Under the pieces are notes generated by a model. That model saw only the letters and a list, made by a program, of their open reading frames with translations, ran no database searches and had not been told where the DNA came from. The translations under genes were made by a program, and so were the position numbers. Of a stretch of DNA of 64,000 nucleotides, positions 12,071 through 22,735 are shown one piece after another. Position 1 is the first letter of the stretch. Every line of letters starts with the position of its first letter. The stretch is from Hymenopus coronatus (lineage: Eukaryota; Arthropoda; Insecta; Mantodea; Hymenopodidae), in NCBI GenBank assembly GCA_030762935.1, contig CM060895.1, positions 32,478,501 through 32,542,500 of the forward strand. Direction: 5' to 3'.

Positions 12071-12345
12071 GAGCTGTCCCAGAAATACGCAACCTAATAA
12101 GGAAATCACAAAAAAATTGGGAAAAACATCTTTACTTCTCTACATAGTTTCTTTTCAGCTCGATACACTTTTCCCAGCGATGTTCAGTAGTTTCGATACC
12201 CTGTTTATAGTGAGAATTATTGAGGTCTACAAAATAGCCATAAACTGCCGACCCCACCTCTTCATTGTTGGCAAATCATCCGCCATCAAGGCAGAAAATA
12301 ATATCTCCCATCTCTGCATCTCTCCCATCATCCGGATGATGAATG
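12071..12345 (-). pseudogene. Mariner 3'-end fragment (transposase C-terminus and TIR)
   Basis: The complement of about 12132-12300 reads a mariner C-terminus: FVDLNNSHYKQGIETTEHRW, then KCIELKRNYVEK and a TAA stop at 12132-12134. The spacing and the terminal YVEK-stop are typical of mariner transposases. The right-side TIR-like end GTCCCAGAAATACGCAACC lies at about 12075-12093 beside a TA dinucleotide (12069-12070). The rest is missing because the fragment is cut at the poly-T of the next element. It is a different mariner lineage from those at 340 and 34387. Confidence 0.75.
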
Positions 12346-12683
12346 GCTCAATCTTTTTTTTTCTTTTTTTCTTTTTTTTTTTTTTTTTCGAGTGGAGGGG
12401 ACAAATCCATCTAAGGACCTACCCGGGCTGGCTAGCCCGGAGTGTCGGGGTCTCCCTCAGAGGGCCTACCGACTAAAACCCCTCCACCGGAAGTAGAAGC
12501 AGAAGAGTGATGGATATGTAGCACCCGCGTAATATGGATGAAGGTGAACTGGCTCACATGAGGGCCAGTGGGTGTATGGAGTGTTGCAACGTTCTTCGTT
12601 TTCTACCTGGTCCGTGCCACTTGCCGCGGCGGACGATATATATACCGCCGTGCTGGACGGCTCCTGGACTTCGACTCTTATAG

Positions 12684-14042
12684 ATGGATCCAGCTACAAG
12701 GGCAGCATTCGAAGCAGGCATGGCCTTCTATAACACCACTAACCATGCCAGAGGTCAGTGGGCGCGGGCGCGCCGTGCCGCCTTGCTGCGGACAATGGAG
12801 ACGCCTTCCGCCCCACCTACTAAGCCGCCTCCTGCCACGCCACCTACCGCCATGGAGCAGACAGCTTACACCGCCGCCGCACCGGTATCCAGGAGGAAAC
12901 CGGCCCGGCCTCATCCGCCGACAGCCTCCGCCGCCGTGCCGGCTCCCAAGCGGGAACCGACCCGGCCCAAGCCGCCGACTGCTCCAGCCGCCGTGCCGGA
13001 ACCCAACCGGGAACCGGCCCGGCCCCAACCGCCGACCGCCTCCACTGCCGTACCGGAACCCACCCGGGAATCGGTGCGGCCTTCTTCGCACCATGATGGC
13101 CACCTTACAGTGGTCGTCATAGGGGTCCCGAGGGATCTTCCATCCCGCTTCGTGCTGGATGCCGCACGCAGCCGTTGGCCCTCTACAGTGAAGGCCAACC
13201 GGATCACATCACCTCGGGGACCCACATCGCTGGTCCGCCTCCACCTGGGGTCCGCGTCTGAAGCCGAAGCTGCCTCGACATCACGCCTGCCCTTGTTAGG
13301 GCAACAGCTACGTGTCGAGGCAAGCAGAAGTGAACGTCCGGTCCCCTGCCGACGCTGCTGCACCTACGGACATCGTTCGGAGGATTGCCACGCCGCACCG
13401 AAGTGCCACTACTGTGGGGCAAGCTCGCTCACAGCCGCTTGCTCCAACCATGACCTACGCCGTCGACGCCGCTACTGCGCTACCTGCTCCGGGAACTCGC
13501 ACTTCACAGGGCAAGCCACGTGCCCCCTGTATCCCCGGAGCAGGCCTTCACCTCCACAAAACTCACAGCAGCACCACCAACCATCACCCTCGACACCGAA
13601 CACTTCACCGACGGACACCTTTCTGAAGGACGCCGCAGAATCCATCAAACAGAACATCGCCACCATCCTGGCGGCTACACACCAACTCGGCCTCCGTCTC
13701 GAGGAACTTCAGAGGGAAACCAAAGAACGACTCGCAGCATTGGAGGCCAAGCACCAGGACTCAGATCGAGTTGCAGGTGAAAACGGCGCGGTGCTTGCGT
13801 CCATCCAGCGCCAGCTGGACCGCACAGAGAGCCACCTCGTCCATTCACCTTCCGAGGACAGCGACGACCAGTGCCCGCGGCTGGGGTCTCTTGAGGCTTC
13901 GGTCGTGGGTGTCCGAGAGCTGCAGCACCAACTTCATCAATCCATATCCAAGCAGCTACACGACCTTCAGACAGGACTCACCAAGGACATTCTCACATAC
14001 ATCGCTACCGGTCCAGCCCCCAGGGGAAGGAAGAACCGGTAG
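12684..14042 (+). CDS. Gag-like ORF1 protein of a non-LTR retroelement
   Basis: A 452-residue open frame, starting at the first ATG after the leader. ORF1 proteins of I/Jockey-type elements bind element RNA in ribonucleoprotein particles. Residues 70-135 hold about 3.5 Pro/Arg-rich repeats (about 19 residues, RPxPPTAxxAVPEPxRE). Residues 141-212 form the conserved block seen in copy B (GVPxDLP, RWPS, SPRGPTxLVRL). Zinc knuckles follow: C222-C225-H230-C235 (CX2CX4HX4C), a second at 241-253 lacking the usual His, and C265-C268-H273-C280 (CX2CX4HX6C). The stretch SNHDLRRRRR links the last two. Residues about 312-382 and 401-437 look helical or coiled-coil. No ORF2 follows. The intact frame suggests recent activity or selection. 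I cannot name the family. Confidence 0.8.
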   Translation: MDPATRAAFEAGMAFYNTTNHARGQWARARRAALLRTMETPSAPPTKPPPATPPTAMEQTAYTAAAPVSRRKPARPHPPTASAAVPAPKREPTRPKPPTAPAAVPEPNREPARPQPPTASTAVPEPTRESVRPSSHHDGHLTVVVIGVPRDLPSRFVLDAARSRWPSTVKANRITSPRGPTSLVRLHLGSASEAEAASTSRLPLLGQQLRVEASRSERPVPCRRCCTYGHRSEDCHAAPKCHYCGASSLTAACSNHDLRRRRRYCATCSGNSHFTGQATCPLYPRSRPSPPQNSQQHHQPSPSTPNTSPTDTFLKDAAESIKQNIATILAATHQLGLRLEELQRETKERLAALEAKHQDSDRVAGENGAVLASIQRQLDRTESHLVHSPSEDSDDQCPRLGSLEASVVGVRELQHQLHQSISKQLHDLQTGLTKDILTYIATGPAPRGRKNR

Positions 14043-14156
14043 TGCCGTCATCATCACCACAGGGAGAGAGTGGCAGCTCTCCCTACACTTCCAATCCCAT
14101 GTTTCACCAACAACTCCCAACCACCCACAATTTCCTTAATTCCTCACCAATAATCC

Positions 14157-14199
14157 GCTACGGGGGCCGGCTGGGCCTCGGTCAAGCCGGTCTACTAGC
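14157..14199 (+). promoter_or_regulatory. 3' UTR stem-loop of element A
   Basis: CCGGCT (14167-14172) pairs with AGCCGG (14185-14190) around the loop GGGCCTCGGTCA. An outer GCTA/TAGC pair (14157-14160 and 14196-14199) extends it across an internal loop. Copy B has the same 12-nt loop on a different stem. It may be an RNA signal for reverse transcription or packaging. Confidence 0.6.
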
Positions 14200-14432
14200 A
14201 CAACCCTCACCCCTGGCGGCCGCACAGCGGGCCAGTTCACCTTTACCTTTTACTGCGCGGGTGCAACAGCGGTACCGCAGTATCCTTACCTTCCAATACC
14301 GGTGGAGGGTTTTTTTAGTCGGTAGGCCCATACTGGGAGACCCCGACACTCCGGGCTTGCCAGCCCGGGTTAGTCCTTAAGGTGGATTTTTCCCCTCCAC
14401 TTGAAACTGAAAAAAAAACAAAAAAAAAAAAA

Positions 14433-15520
14433 CGCCGTGCTTCCTGCGAGGCACAGCGCGGTGATCCGGGGAGTTCCGCTGGACCTCCCCCACCGCTTCA
14501 TCACCGCAGCAGCTCGCCACCAGTGGCCCTCAGTGATACGGGCTTCCCGCATCCCTAGCTCGAGGGGTCCAACACCATTAGTGCGCCTCGAACTCGCCGA
14601 CGCAGCTGACTACACGGCAGCCCTGACTGACGGTTTGCTCATTTATGGGCGCCGTCACATAGTTGAGGCTAGCAGAGTTAGTCGCCAGCTCCCCTGTCGC
14701 CGCTGCTGTGCATTCGGCCACACCGCTGAAGCTTGCAGTGCTGCACCGCGCTGCCACTATTGTGGCTACCGCAGCCTCACTGCCGAATGCACAGCCCCAT
14801 GACCTTCGTCGCCGCCGCAGGTACTGTGCGACGTGTGATGGCTTCGGCCATTACACGAGGCAAGCGCAGTGCCCGCTCCATCCAAACAGACGCCGACCAC
14901 CACATCCAAGACCAGTCACCGCCGCATCACCTCCAGCAGAGATTACTAGTTCATCACCAGCCATCATCAACACCCCACCTCAACCAGCACCAGCAGCAAC
15001 TGACAATGCCATTAAGGACGCCGTGCAGGCCCTTCATTCCGAGGTCCTGCACATCAGCACATTACTACAGGAGGCGCTGTCGGCCGTCACAACCGCTATT
15101 GCCGAGACACACGCCACCCTACTCCGGAGACTACACAATATCGAGGCCGGAGTCCAAGACTTTCAACAGACAACCGTTGCCACCGCAACCGCACTAAGGA
15201 CCTTCGCCGCCAGCTGCACCACACAACCGAATGCAGTTTGCACACAAACATCACCAGACGACGGAATCATCAGACGGACTACTGACGCCACCAAAAACCC
15301 ACGAACTAGCAGACGGACCACGGACACTATCTCACAGACTGCATTGACATTTTCGCCCTTCATTTCCCCATCACTTACTGATTTACTCACTCCACTTCAT
15401 CACAGTACTTCACAACAACCAACCAACGATCTGGACCGACTCAATGAAAACTTCCCTCCCCTACAAGCCACAAAAAATAGCACACCAACACCAAAGCCTT
15501 TATTAAGGAAAACTAAATAA
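14433..15520 (+). pseudogene. Gag-like ORF1 of retroelement B, 5'-truncated and frameshifted
   Basis: A second, divergent copy of the same ORF1 type (about half identical by eye), beginning directly after A's poly-A. Conserved blocks are VIRGVPLDLPHRF, HQWPS, SSRGPTPLVRL and the knuckle CRRCCAFGHTAEAC. The second knuckle CHYCGYRSLTAEC again lacks His, followed by HDLRRRRRYCATCDG and a Pro/Thr/Ala-rich, helical C-terminal half. One extra C at about 14796-14799 shifts the frame just before HDLRRRRR. The reading moves from the frame ending at 14802 to the frame ending at the TAA 15518-15520. The N-terminal Pro-rich part is missing. Confidence 0.75.
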
Positions 15521-15825
15521 ACTGAAAATAAAGACACCTTGTACTCCTATCAAACCTTCCTTTACTCCCCGGGTGGCAGCCAGGGCCTCGGTCATGACTG
15601 TCACCCGGAACTACCGCTACCTTCTGCTGAGCCGCCAATTCGACCAGCAGCAACCGCCGCACTAACGACGGTGCTCAGCGGAACCTCCCCATCCCGACTT
15701 ATCTCCTTCGAACCCGATACTTCCTTCCCAATCCCACACTTCACCTAATGGCGAGATAAGCCATTCTTTCTGCCTTCCAACTCTCTCTCTGTCTCCCCTT
15801 TCAAAAAAAAAAAAAAAAAAAAAAA
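15521..15825 (+). other. 3' UTR and poly-A tail of retroelement B
   Basis: Contains the stem-loop 15571-15606: GGGTG/CACCC outer stem, CAG/CTG and CA/TG inner pairs, and loop GGGCCTCGGTCA at 15583-15594. A second possible stem, GCTGAGC with GCTCAGC, lies at about 15628-15680. It ends CCCCTTTC plus a poly-A run (15803-15825). Confidence 0.65.
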
Positions 15826-16295
15826 CGCCAGCAGGACACCACACCGCGGTAAGCCGAATACATCACTCAACATCAACCTGCAACAGTACCCCACGAACAC
15901 GACCAGCTGAACACAACACGGACACTACAGGAATTCCAACAAGGACACGCCGAATGCACTTCTCGAAATCAACTTCACCTGAGACAACCAGACGGCGACA
16001 CCGAAACTCAATAACAGGCCGCAATACTACACCGGCATCTACAAAAACAACAACACGACACCGCTAATACATTACAGGACACCAAACGAGACCACTGGAA
16101 ATTGACGAAAATAGATTACCAGGACCATCTGATCTTCTCACAACATGCTGAATGCCTTCCACAGCACCAACCTCAACAAAAACAACCACAGCAGAATATC
16201 AACAACAAGCAACACAGCATCACCATTTACAACAACCCCAGGAACCCTGGGGAATGGTACCCCGACCGAGACAGACACTCAACAGCCACCATCAT
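15826..16295 (+). pseudogene. Third gag-like/Gln-rich remnant (C)
   Basis: One frame is open for about 155 codons apart from two stops (15850-15852 and 16012-16014). It is rich in Gln, His, Thr and Asn with a helical look (DQLNTTRTLQEFQQGHAE, then HLQKQQHDTANTLQDTK). It follows B's poly-A directly and shares the CA-rich, Gln/Thr-rich composition of the A and B C-terminal halves, so I infer a third truncated ORF1 fragment. No zinc knuckle is visible. A perfect CCCCAGG-AAC-CCTGGGG hairpin sits at 16236-16252. It ends where an HTE begins. Confidence 0.35.
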
Positions 16296-16472
16296 GTTCA
16301 CAGACACGCGGACACACGGACACACACACGGACCTTTTTCTCAAAACGCTTTTTTTGGATACAGGGGTTCCTAAAACATGTATTTCCGGTGAAATCTCGG
16401 TATCGAATTTTTGGGTGGAATACAATACTTCTCTATCCCTATGTACATTGTACATATGGGGTTAGAGAAAGT
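16296..16472 (-). mobile_element. HTE hairpin-end fragment, minus
   Basis: Runs from GTTCACAGACACGCGG through the CACACGG tract to the hairpin (TATGTACATTGTACATA) and GAGAAAGT, followed by A5. The body of the element is absent. Confidence 0.8.
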
Positions 16473-18175
16473 AAAAATAGCCAGATGTTATACATGTTAA
16501 AGCTTGCAACAGCTGCAAGTGTTTCATCAAAGTACATAATAGTTTATCCCACCTGCGTTGCACACCATCATATGCTTTACTACCACAATTTGATTGTACA
16601 ATTTAATACCTGCAGATCTCTGGGACGTAAACTGAATCGGCATGTTTTGGTAATAACTCCGCGTAATGTTGAGGAACAGATTGAAGTACGACAGCGAAAC
16701 CCTCGCTGATATTATCTCCCTCGCGACAGACAATTTTATGTGGCAGCCTGCGAACTGCGACAGGCGCACAGTACACAAAAATATAGGATTGTATAATTAT
16801 ATCGAGGCAGTAAATGCGATATGTACAGATAAGCGAACGCAGCGCCGCGTCTGGCACGATCGATAAACAGCGAGTCATTAAAACTAACAGATGAAATGTT
16901 TATGCTTCTGGCCATAACGGTACATCATGTCAGTTCACAAGTACAGCTGTTGTGTAAGCCTCCACTTCCAATGACGTTAAATCAGCGCAAGACACATTAA
17001 CGTCCCTTATGCTGGCCATACAACACTTGGTGACGCCATATCTACCATAATGAATCACGACACTCCAATAATGCAGAGATTTCAACAATAAAGCTCGGCG
17101 TTTCGCAGCAAATAAGGGAATTACTGCATTCATTAATTTGAAAAGTAAACAAGATTATCATATTTATGAAGAAAGAACAAAAAAAAAAGTTTCTCTAACG
17201 GCTACCATTCATTTCCATAGATGTTCCATTCAGTAGCGGCTCGTCAGTGTACATCCTGGTGAGTATACATTTTAGGTGTTCATTAAAGTTGCTGACACGT
17301 GGCTGTCTCGGTACGCTGTTGCCATATTTACTCACTATCCGTCTGCAGCGCCACATAACCCACTGCTTCCTCTAAAACGCCTTATTTCCATGCATTTTCT
17401 ATCTCACTTCTCGTATGTTGAACCACTTTTCCCCATTTCTCACTACTTTTCTCATTTATTCATTTCAACGTTGGGTCCTGTTTTTTCACTAGACGTAAAA
17501 GTTTTATAATTTCGGCTAAAGTAACCTCAACTCGTTCATCACAACTGTAAGACATTTTCAAATAACATGTCACTCGTGGTAGTTCTAGGATATGAACGAC
17601 AGCAATGTCCGCGATATATAAAACGTAATAAAGATTATAAATGTAAGTCTTTACTAAATTACTGTGTATAACGCAACCAAACTTTTCACAGCCTGAAATC
17701 AATCATATTGCTAACAATCAGATGGGTCAAGCATGAGGACTGGAAGGTGTTGCATTGTCGATGACAGACCTCTCTGATGGTTATGTATTCTTACACTATG
17801 ATTGGTCAGCAACCTTACAAGCCCCTGCCAGCAGAGAACACACATCACAGGTGCCAATCAAAAGAAACAAAGTCGACGAAAATGATGTTTTTCTTTCTTG
17901 TGAAAAAAGGTTAGTTTTGAGAACATTTGTAGTGTACAAATTAAGTACAGCTGTTTAGGTAGAGTAAGACTGAACAATTCAATACCATATCCGACATACG
18001 AAGTGGGGATTTCACGGTTTATAGCACACAAAGCCGTATTCCGATGCATTAATGTACCCTATTATATTAAAGAAATACACTTAAGAGGGATATAAACACA
18101 CTATACCAGTACCATAAGAAAACAATGTTCGAAAAGGATGGCATAATATATATCTAATATTATAATCACTTTTTT
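16473..18175. other. Apparently unique DNA, no gene recognised
   Basis: About 1.7 kb without a repeat I recognise. Open frames on both strands are short and show no family resemblance. It could include host intron or intergenic sequence. Confidence 0.5.
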
Positions 18176-18931
18176 CCTTCTCTAGCCCCGTATGTACAAT
18201 GTACATAGGGATAGAGAAGTATTGCATTCCACCCAAAAATTCGATACCGAGATTTTACCGGAAAGACATGTTTTAGGACCCCCTGTATCCAAAAAAAGCA
18301 TTTTCAGAAAAAGGTCCGTGAGTGTCCGTGTGTTCGTGTGTGTCTGTGAACACGATAACTCAAAAACGAAAAATAGCTAAAATATCAATCAGGGATGCGA
18401 CACGAAGATTTTGAGAAAAATCCCCCCACCCCAAACTACCCTTTACATGGAACTTTTTTCGAAAATTTTGATTTTCTAAAAAATTGCTCGAACGATTTTG
18501 ATTAAAATATCGTATACTAAAGATATTTATTCGACAAATAAAATGTATATTTTGCATTTTCTGGGAATAGCATCTGAAGACTACTTTATTCGGAGTGAAT
18601 TTTCCGGAACATTATGTAACTGCTAAACCGTAATAGATAGACAAAAACTTACCACACAAAAAATGCAGAGCACATTAAAACGCACAATTTATGTTGTATA
18701 CATTTTTTCTTGGAATTCATCGTTTTTGAGATATTCCTTGTTTTTGTTTTCAGGGTCGAAAATCTTAATTTTTCTCATACAGGAATTTGTCAACTCAAGT
18801 CCATACAAACAAAGGAACTTCAGTCACATAGTAACCAGCTTTTGAATTCACTTTAACCTATGGTACTCCCTTATTTCCTTTCTACTTACAAGGAGGATCT
18901 AGAGAAAGTCATGTGAATGGTACACATCAGA
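18176..18931 (+). mobile_element. HTE copy, plus (TATGTACAATGTACATA subfamily)
   Basis: Near-complete copy with the CTCTAGCCCCGTATG hairpin, the GTCCGTG tract, CCCCCCACCCC and an end CACATCAGA followed by T6. It has a deletion around the AATACCAA(AC)TTGGTATT block. Confidence 0.85.
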
Positions 18932-18937
18932 TTTTTT

Positions 18938-18994
18938 ATAAATGAAATACCCTCTCTATATATTATTTACATAGTAGGTCTGTGTGGAGAAAGC
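18938..18994 (-). mobile_element. HTE hairpin-end fragment, minus
   Basis: Only the terminal hairpin remains (CTCTCTATATATTATTTAC ... GTGGAGAAAGC). It sits just after the T run of the preceding plus copy. Confidence 0.6.
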
Positions 18995-19301
18995 AATATG
19001 CCTTTGTAAGAATAATTTATAGAAACAAACGAAATTGATGTAAATTTGAAATATCAGATAATTTATCAAACTTCACCGAGGTATAACCACAAATTGCCTA
19101 CAGTTCTGTGTCATCACAGGCTTCAACGTGCCATAATCAGTTGGCTAATGCAGTCCTCGCAAGTGATCATTCAACCGAAGGAGCAAATACAGTCCTGGGG
19201 GAAATCGGGGATATAACCCGTAATCCACACAGGCACAGAGCAACACAAATACATCGAAGATGGTTGCTAGCTTGTTGTAGGGAACCAGAGGTTCGCTTGT
19301 T

Positions 19302-20263
19302 ACTTTCTCTACACGTATTACGTACATAGAGTACAGAGAATAAAATTCGATACCGAGATTTCACCGGAAATACATGTTTTAAGTCCCCTGAATCCAAAAT
19401 GCATTTTTACAAAAAGGTCCGGGTGTGTGTGCGTGTGTATGTGTGTCTCTGTGGACAGCGAAAAGTCCGTCAAATACCAAAGTTGGTATTTAAGTTTGGT
19501 ATCTTCCGAGGATGCGACACGAAGATTTTCAGGAAAATCCCCCCACCCCCATCTACCCTTTACATGGAATTTTTTTCGAAAAGTTTGATTTGCTCAAAAA
19601 TGGCTGTAACGATTTTTATTACAATATCGCATATTAAAGATATTTACATAACAAATAAAATGTATATCTTAAATTTTCTGAGAATAGCCTCTGAAGACTA
19701 CTTTATTTTGGATGAATTTTACGGATTTTGCATACCTGCTAAACCGTAAGAAATGGACAAAAACTTACCACACAGCAAATGTAGAGCACGTTTAAACACA
19801 CAATTTATGTTATAAACCTTTTTTCGTGTAGTTGATAGATTTTGAGATATTCCTTATTATTATTATTTTTTTTTCAATATAATTTATTTTGGGTCGCTTT
19901 AACAGCATGGTCATATCGCGACCTTACAAATTGTACATAAAATAGTTATTTACACATTGGTAAAATACCAAATGATTGCATTTATACTGCCTTATTATTG
20001 GTTTCAGCTTTGAACAACTTATAATTTTCTCACACAGGAATTTGTCAACTCCTATCTATACAAACAAACTTCTGTCACCTAGTAAGACTATCACTTTAAC
20101 CTATGGTAGTCCTTGATCTCGCTCCTACTTACAAGGAAGCAAGTAATAAGACAATTTCTGCTAATTTGTTATCGATTAGCATGAAGTAAATAGAAGCATT
20201 AGCTTTTTAAGAACAATTTGATGCAGAGATCTAGAGAAAGTCATGTGAATGGAGCACATCAGA
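19302..20263 (+). mobile_element. HTE copy, plus, carrying a 128-bp insertion
   Basis: Begins ACTTTCTCTACACGTATTACG and ends GGAGCACATCAGA followed by T4. The body is interrupted at 19862-19989 by an unrelated retro-insertion. Confidence 0.85.
19862..19989 (-). mobile_element. Short retro-insertion with 10-bp target duplication
   Basis: About 128 bp interrupts the HTE between two copies of CCTTATTATT (19852-19861 and 19990-19999). Read on minus it ends with an AATAAA-like signal and a poly-A of nine. That is the signature of reverse-transcriptase-mediated insertion of a 5'-truncated transcript. The source sequence is unknown to me. Confidence 0.75.
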
Positions 20264-20265
20264 TT

Positions 20266-21873
20266 TTGTTTCTTCCTTTTAATTACTTTGAGAAATTTTC
20301 CGATCAAGTTGCTATGGTAACTAGATGGTGCCTTCTGTTCACGGTAGAGGGATTTATGCCATTAGAATCCACTCTGCAACTCAAAACATAGACACAAGTT
20401 CATTGCTAGGATTCAGCTCGTGAGTCATTTGTCATTTTGCTAGCACAATTTGTCAGCATTCTTCCGGACTGTGATCATAAATTGGAACAACTCTTTGTAA
20501 CACCATTCTAAATTGAGGAGTTATAGGCACAAGAGACGCATAAAGTATTTTATTCTTCCGTGTAGCCATGTTGTTAACCTGCAAAGTTTTGGTTCGATAT
20601 CTAGAATGCTGAAGTCATAAGGTTCATTTACCTACAAGTCCAAAGTAGACCACGGAATTCTTTTATAACTCAGAGGAGTTTTGCCGCTTTATTAAAAGTG
20701 TTGGTAGTTGACAGAAGAAGCAAAATACTACAAATACTGACAGGTGGCAAATTGTCGAGTTGAGGAACGTTCATAGATTAACAACAAAAACATCGGAGTA
20801 GATCATAAACCAAAGTTCGTATGGTATTTCACTACACCCTGCGGTCGTAATCGCCGAACATAATGTGTTAGCTGATTGTTGGCATCCATTGTTACACATG
20901 TGTGTTAGTGAACACCTGTGCCGCGGTAAATTCTTTTGACATCACAGCTGTGATTGTTACGCTGTGCAAGTGGACACGTGTTTTTTCGGAAGATTTCTTG
21001 AAGTCAATACCGCGTAATGATAAATCGGATTGAGTTTGTGCCGCTGCGGTGATTTTGCACGTGCGGCTGTTTCTAGAAGTTTCCAGTGATGTAACCAACA
21101 GATATAAAAACGAGCAACGAGCACTGAGAATGTATCGTGCACAATGAGTTCGACGGGCATTTCGTAGCGAGCAGTATCGTCGAAAAGAGACTATGCTGCA
21201 GAATAATTACGAAAGAAAGTCATTTGTGAGCAGATTGTAATCAGTTTATGGAAACTTAAATAGGTGTTTGTTGAAAAAAAATACATTTTTATTACAATAT
21301 GAAGATATGAATCATGAATTCCGTTTTAAATATTACTGAATGCTAACCTATAACCAACGGTCATAATCGTGGATCTATAAATCTGGTCTCAAAGTAGAAA
21401 TACTGCAAATAATATTGTTGAATTTGCTATCAATGTCTTAAAGGACGCAGAGCTTTCAATGTCAAGCTACTCCAATACCTCAGTGTCACACTGTCATACT
21501 TTTATTGCAGGAAAATACTAGATATACTAAATCAAAATGCATTGCTATATTGAATTAGGAGTCTTAGAATTTTAGGAATTATACCACTTTTTAAAGTGCA
21601 TTTTCGAAGTTTTCTATTTTTACCATATCGTTTCATCATCCACAAATAAACATGTATCAGAATTAGGAACTGAATGGTTGCAGAAAGTAAAGTTATATAT
21701 TACTTTGTATGGTGTAGAACTTAGGTTAGTTCCAAGCCATAAAACACTTTAAACAGCTTAGTATCATAAACAGATGTTACGTACTAAGAATTAAATTTTT
21801 GACGTATAAATATTTTGTGAGATGGAGAAGAAAACACTTCCCAATTGACAGAATTTCATGACAATAATTTATT
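20266..21873. other. Apparently unique DNA, no gene recognised
   Basis: No convincing open frame, RNA or repeat. A TATAAA-like string at about 21101-21108 leads to no sizeable frame. Confidence 0.5.
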
Positions 21874-22730
21874 ACTTTCTCTATTGGTACTATTTACATA
21901 GTGTATAGAGAAGGTATTGCATTCTACCCAAAAATTCCATACCGAGATTTCACCGGAAATATATGAATTAGAGTCTCCTGTATACGAAAAAAGCATTTTT
22001 AGAATAAGTTCCCTGTGTGTCTATGTGTCTGTGAACACGTTAGCTTAAAAACGAAAAATCGGTAAAATACCAAACTTGGTATTTAAGCTTAGCATCTTCC
22101 AAGAATGCGACACGAAGATTTTGAGCAAAATCCCCCCACCACAAAATACCCTTTACAAGGAAACGTTTTCGAAAATTTTTATTTTCTCAAAAATGGCTCT
22201 AACGATTTTGATTTAAACATCTTAAATTAAATATATTTACAGGCGGATAAAATGTATATCTTGAATTTTGTCGAAATAACCTCTGAGGGTCTCTTTATTC
22301 TGAATGAATTTTGCTGGATTTTGCATAATTAGTAAATTGTAAGAGATACGAAAAAACTTACAACACAAAATATAAGATATTGTTGAAACATAAAATTAAT
22401 ATTATATACATTTTTTCGTGGAGTTGACCATATTTAAGATATTCCTTGTTATTTCTTTCAGTTTTAAAATACTTTAAGCCTTTCACATACGGGAATTTCT
22501 ACACTCCTGGCAATGCAAAGAAACTGTTTTCATCCACATGGCAACCAGCTTTTAAAAGATTTGACTGTCGTTTTAGCCTAAAATATTCCCTTATTTCTCT
22601 TCTACACTTACAGGAAAACATTTCTGCTAAGGTTTATCTAGATTATCATGTAGTAGCTAGAAGCATAAGCTTTTAAACACTAATTTGTTACAGAGATGTA
22701 GGGAAAGTCATGTGAATGGAACACATCAGA
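21874..22730 (+). mobile_element. HTE copy, plus
   Basis: Near-complete copy from ACTTTCTCTATTGGTAC to ACACATCAGA. A T5 (22731-22735) separates it from the next plus copy, forming a direct tandem pair. Confidence 0.85.
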
Positions 22731-22735
22731 TTTTT

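Larger units (their letters stand above)
12354..14432 (+). mobile_element. Gag-only retroelement A with inverted terminal modules
   Basis: A GC-rich island in AT-rich DNA, bounded by poly-T on the left (12354-12388) and poly-A on the right (14410-14432). Just inside each tract is a module of about 100 bp in inverted orientation: 12390-12490 (GTGGAGGGG ... CCCCTCCACCGG) and 14300-14402 (CCGGTGGAGGG ... CCCCTCCACTT). I judge them roughly 85% matched by eye. Each module is itself foldable (GTGGAGGG with CCCTCCAC, CCGGGCT with AGCCCGG). Between them lie a 5' leader (12491-12683), one long ORF1 and a 3' UTR. No reverse transcriptase is present, so the copy would depend on an enzyme supplied elsewhere. 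Alternatives are two opposed short SINE-like copies flanking an ORF1, or a rearranged LINE. Confidence 0.6.

Noticed and set aside
12354..12490. Twin-priming inversion as the explanation for element A's inverted ends
   Set aside because: Twin priming inverts internal 5' sequence, whereas here the left end is an inverted copy of the extreme 3' module with its own homopolymer tail.
12568..13122. Overlapping 184-codon plus frame and 141/150-codon minus frames in the gag region
   Set aside because: These are shadows of GC-rich gag coding sequence. Only the 12684-14042 frame has family motifs.
14042..14380. Small protein downstream of gag A
   Set aside because: The 112-codon frame spans the 3' UTR hairpins and inverted module. 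It has no motif and no counterpart in copy B.
21100..21175. Promoter with TATA box and short coding start
   Set aside because: The TATAAA string is followed by an ATG whose frame closes after seven codons. One AT-rich match in AT-rich DNA is not evidence.
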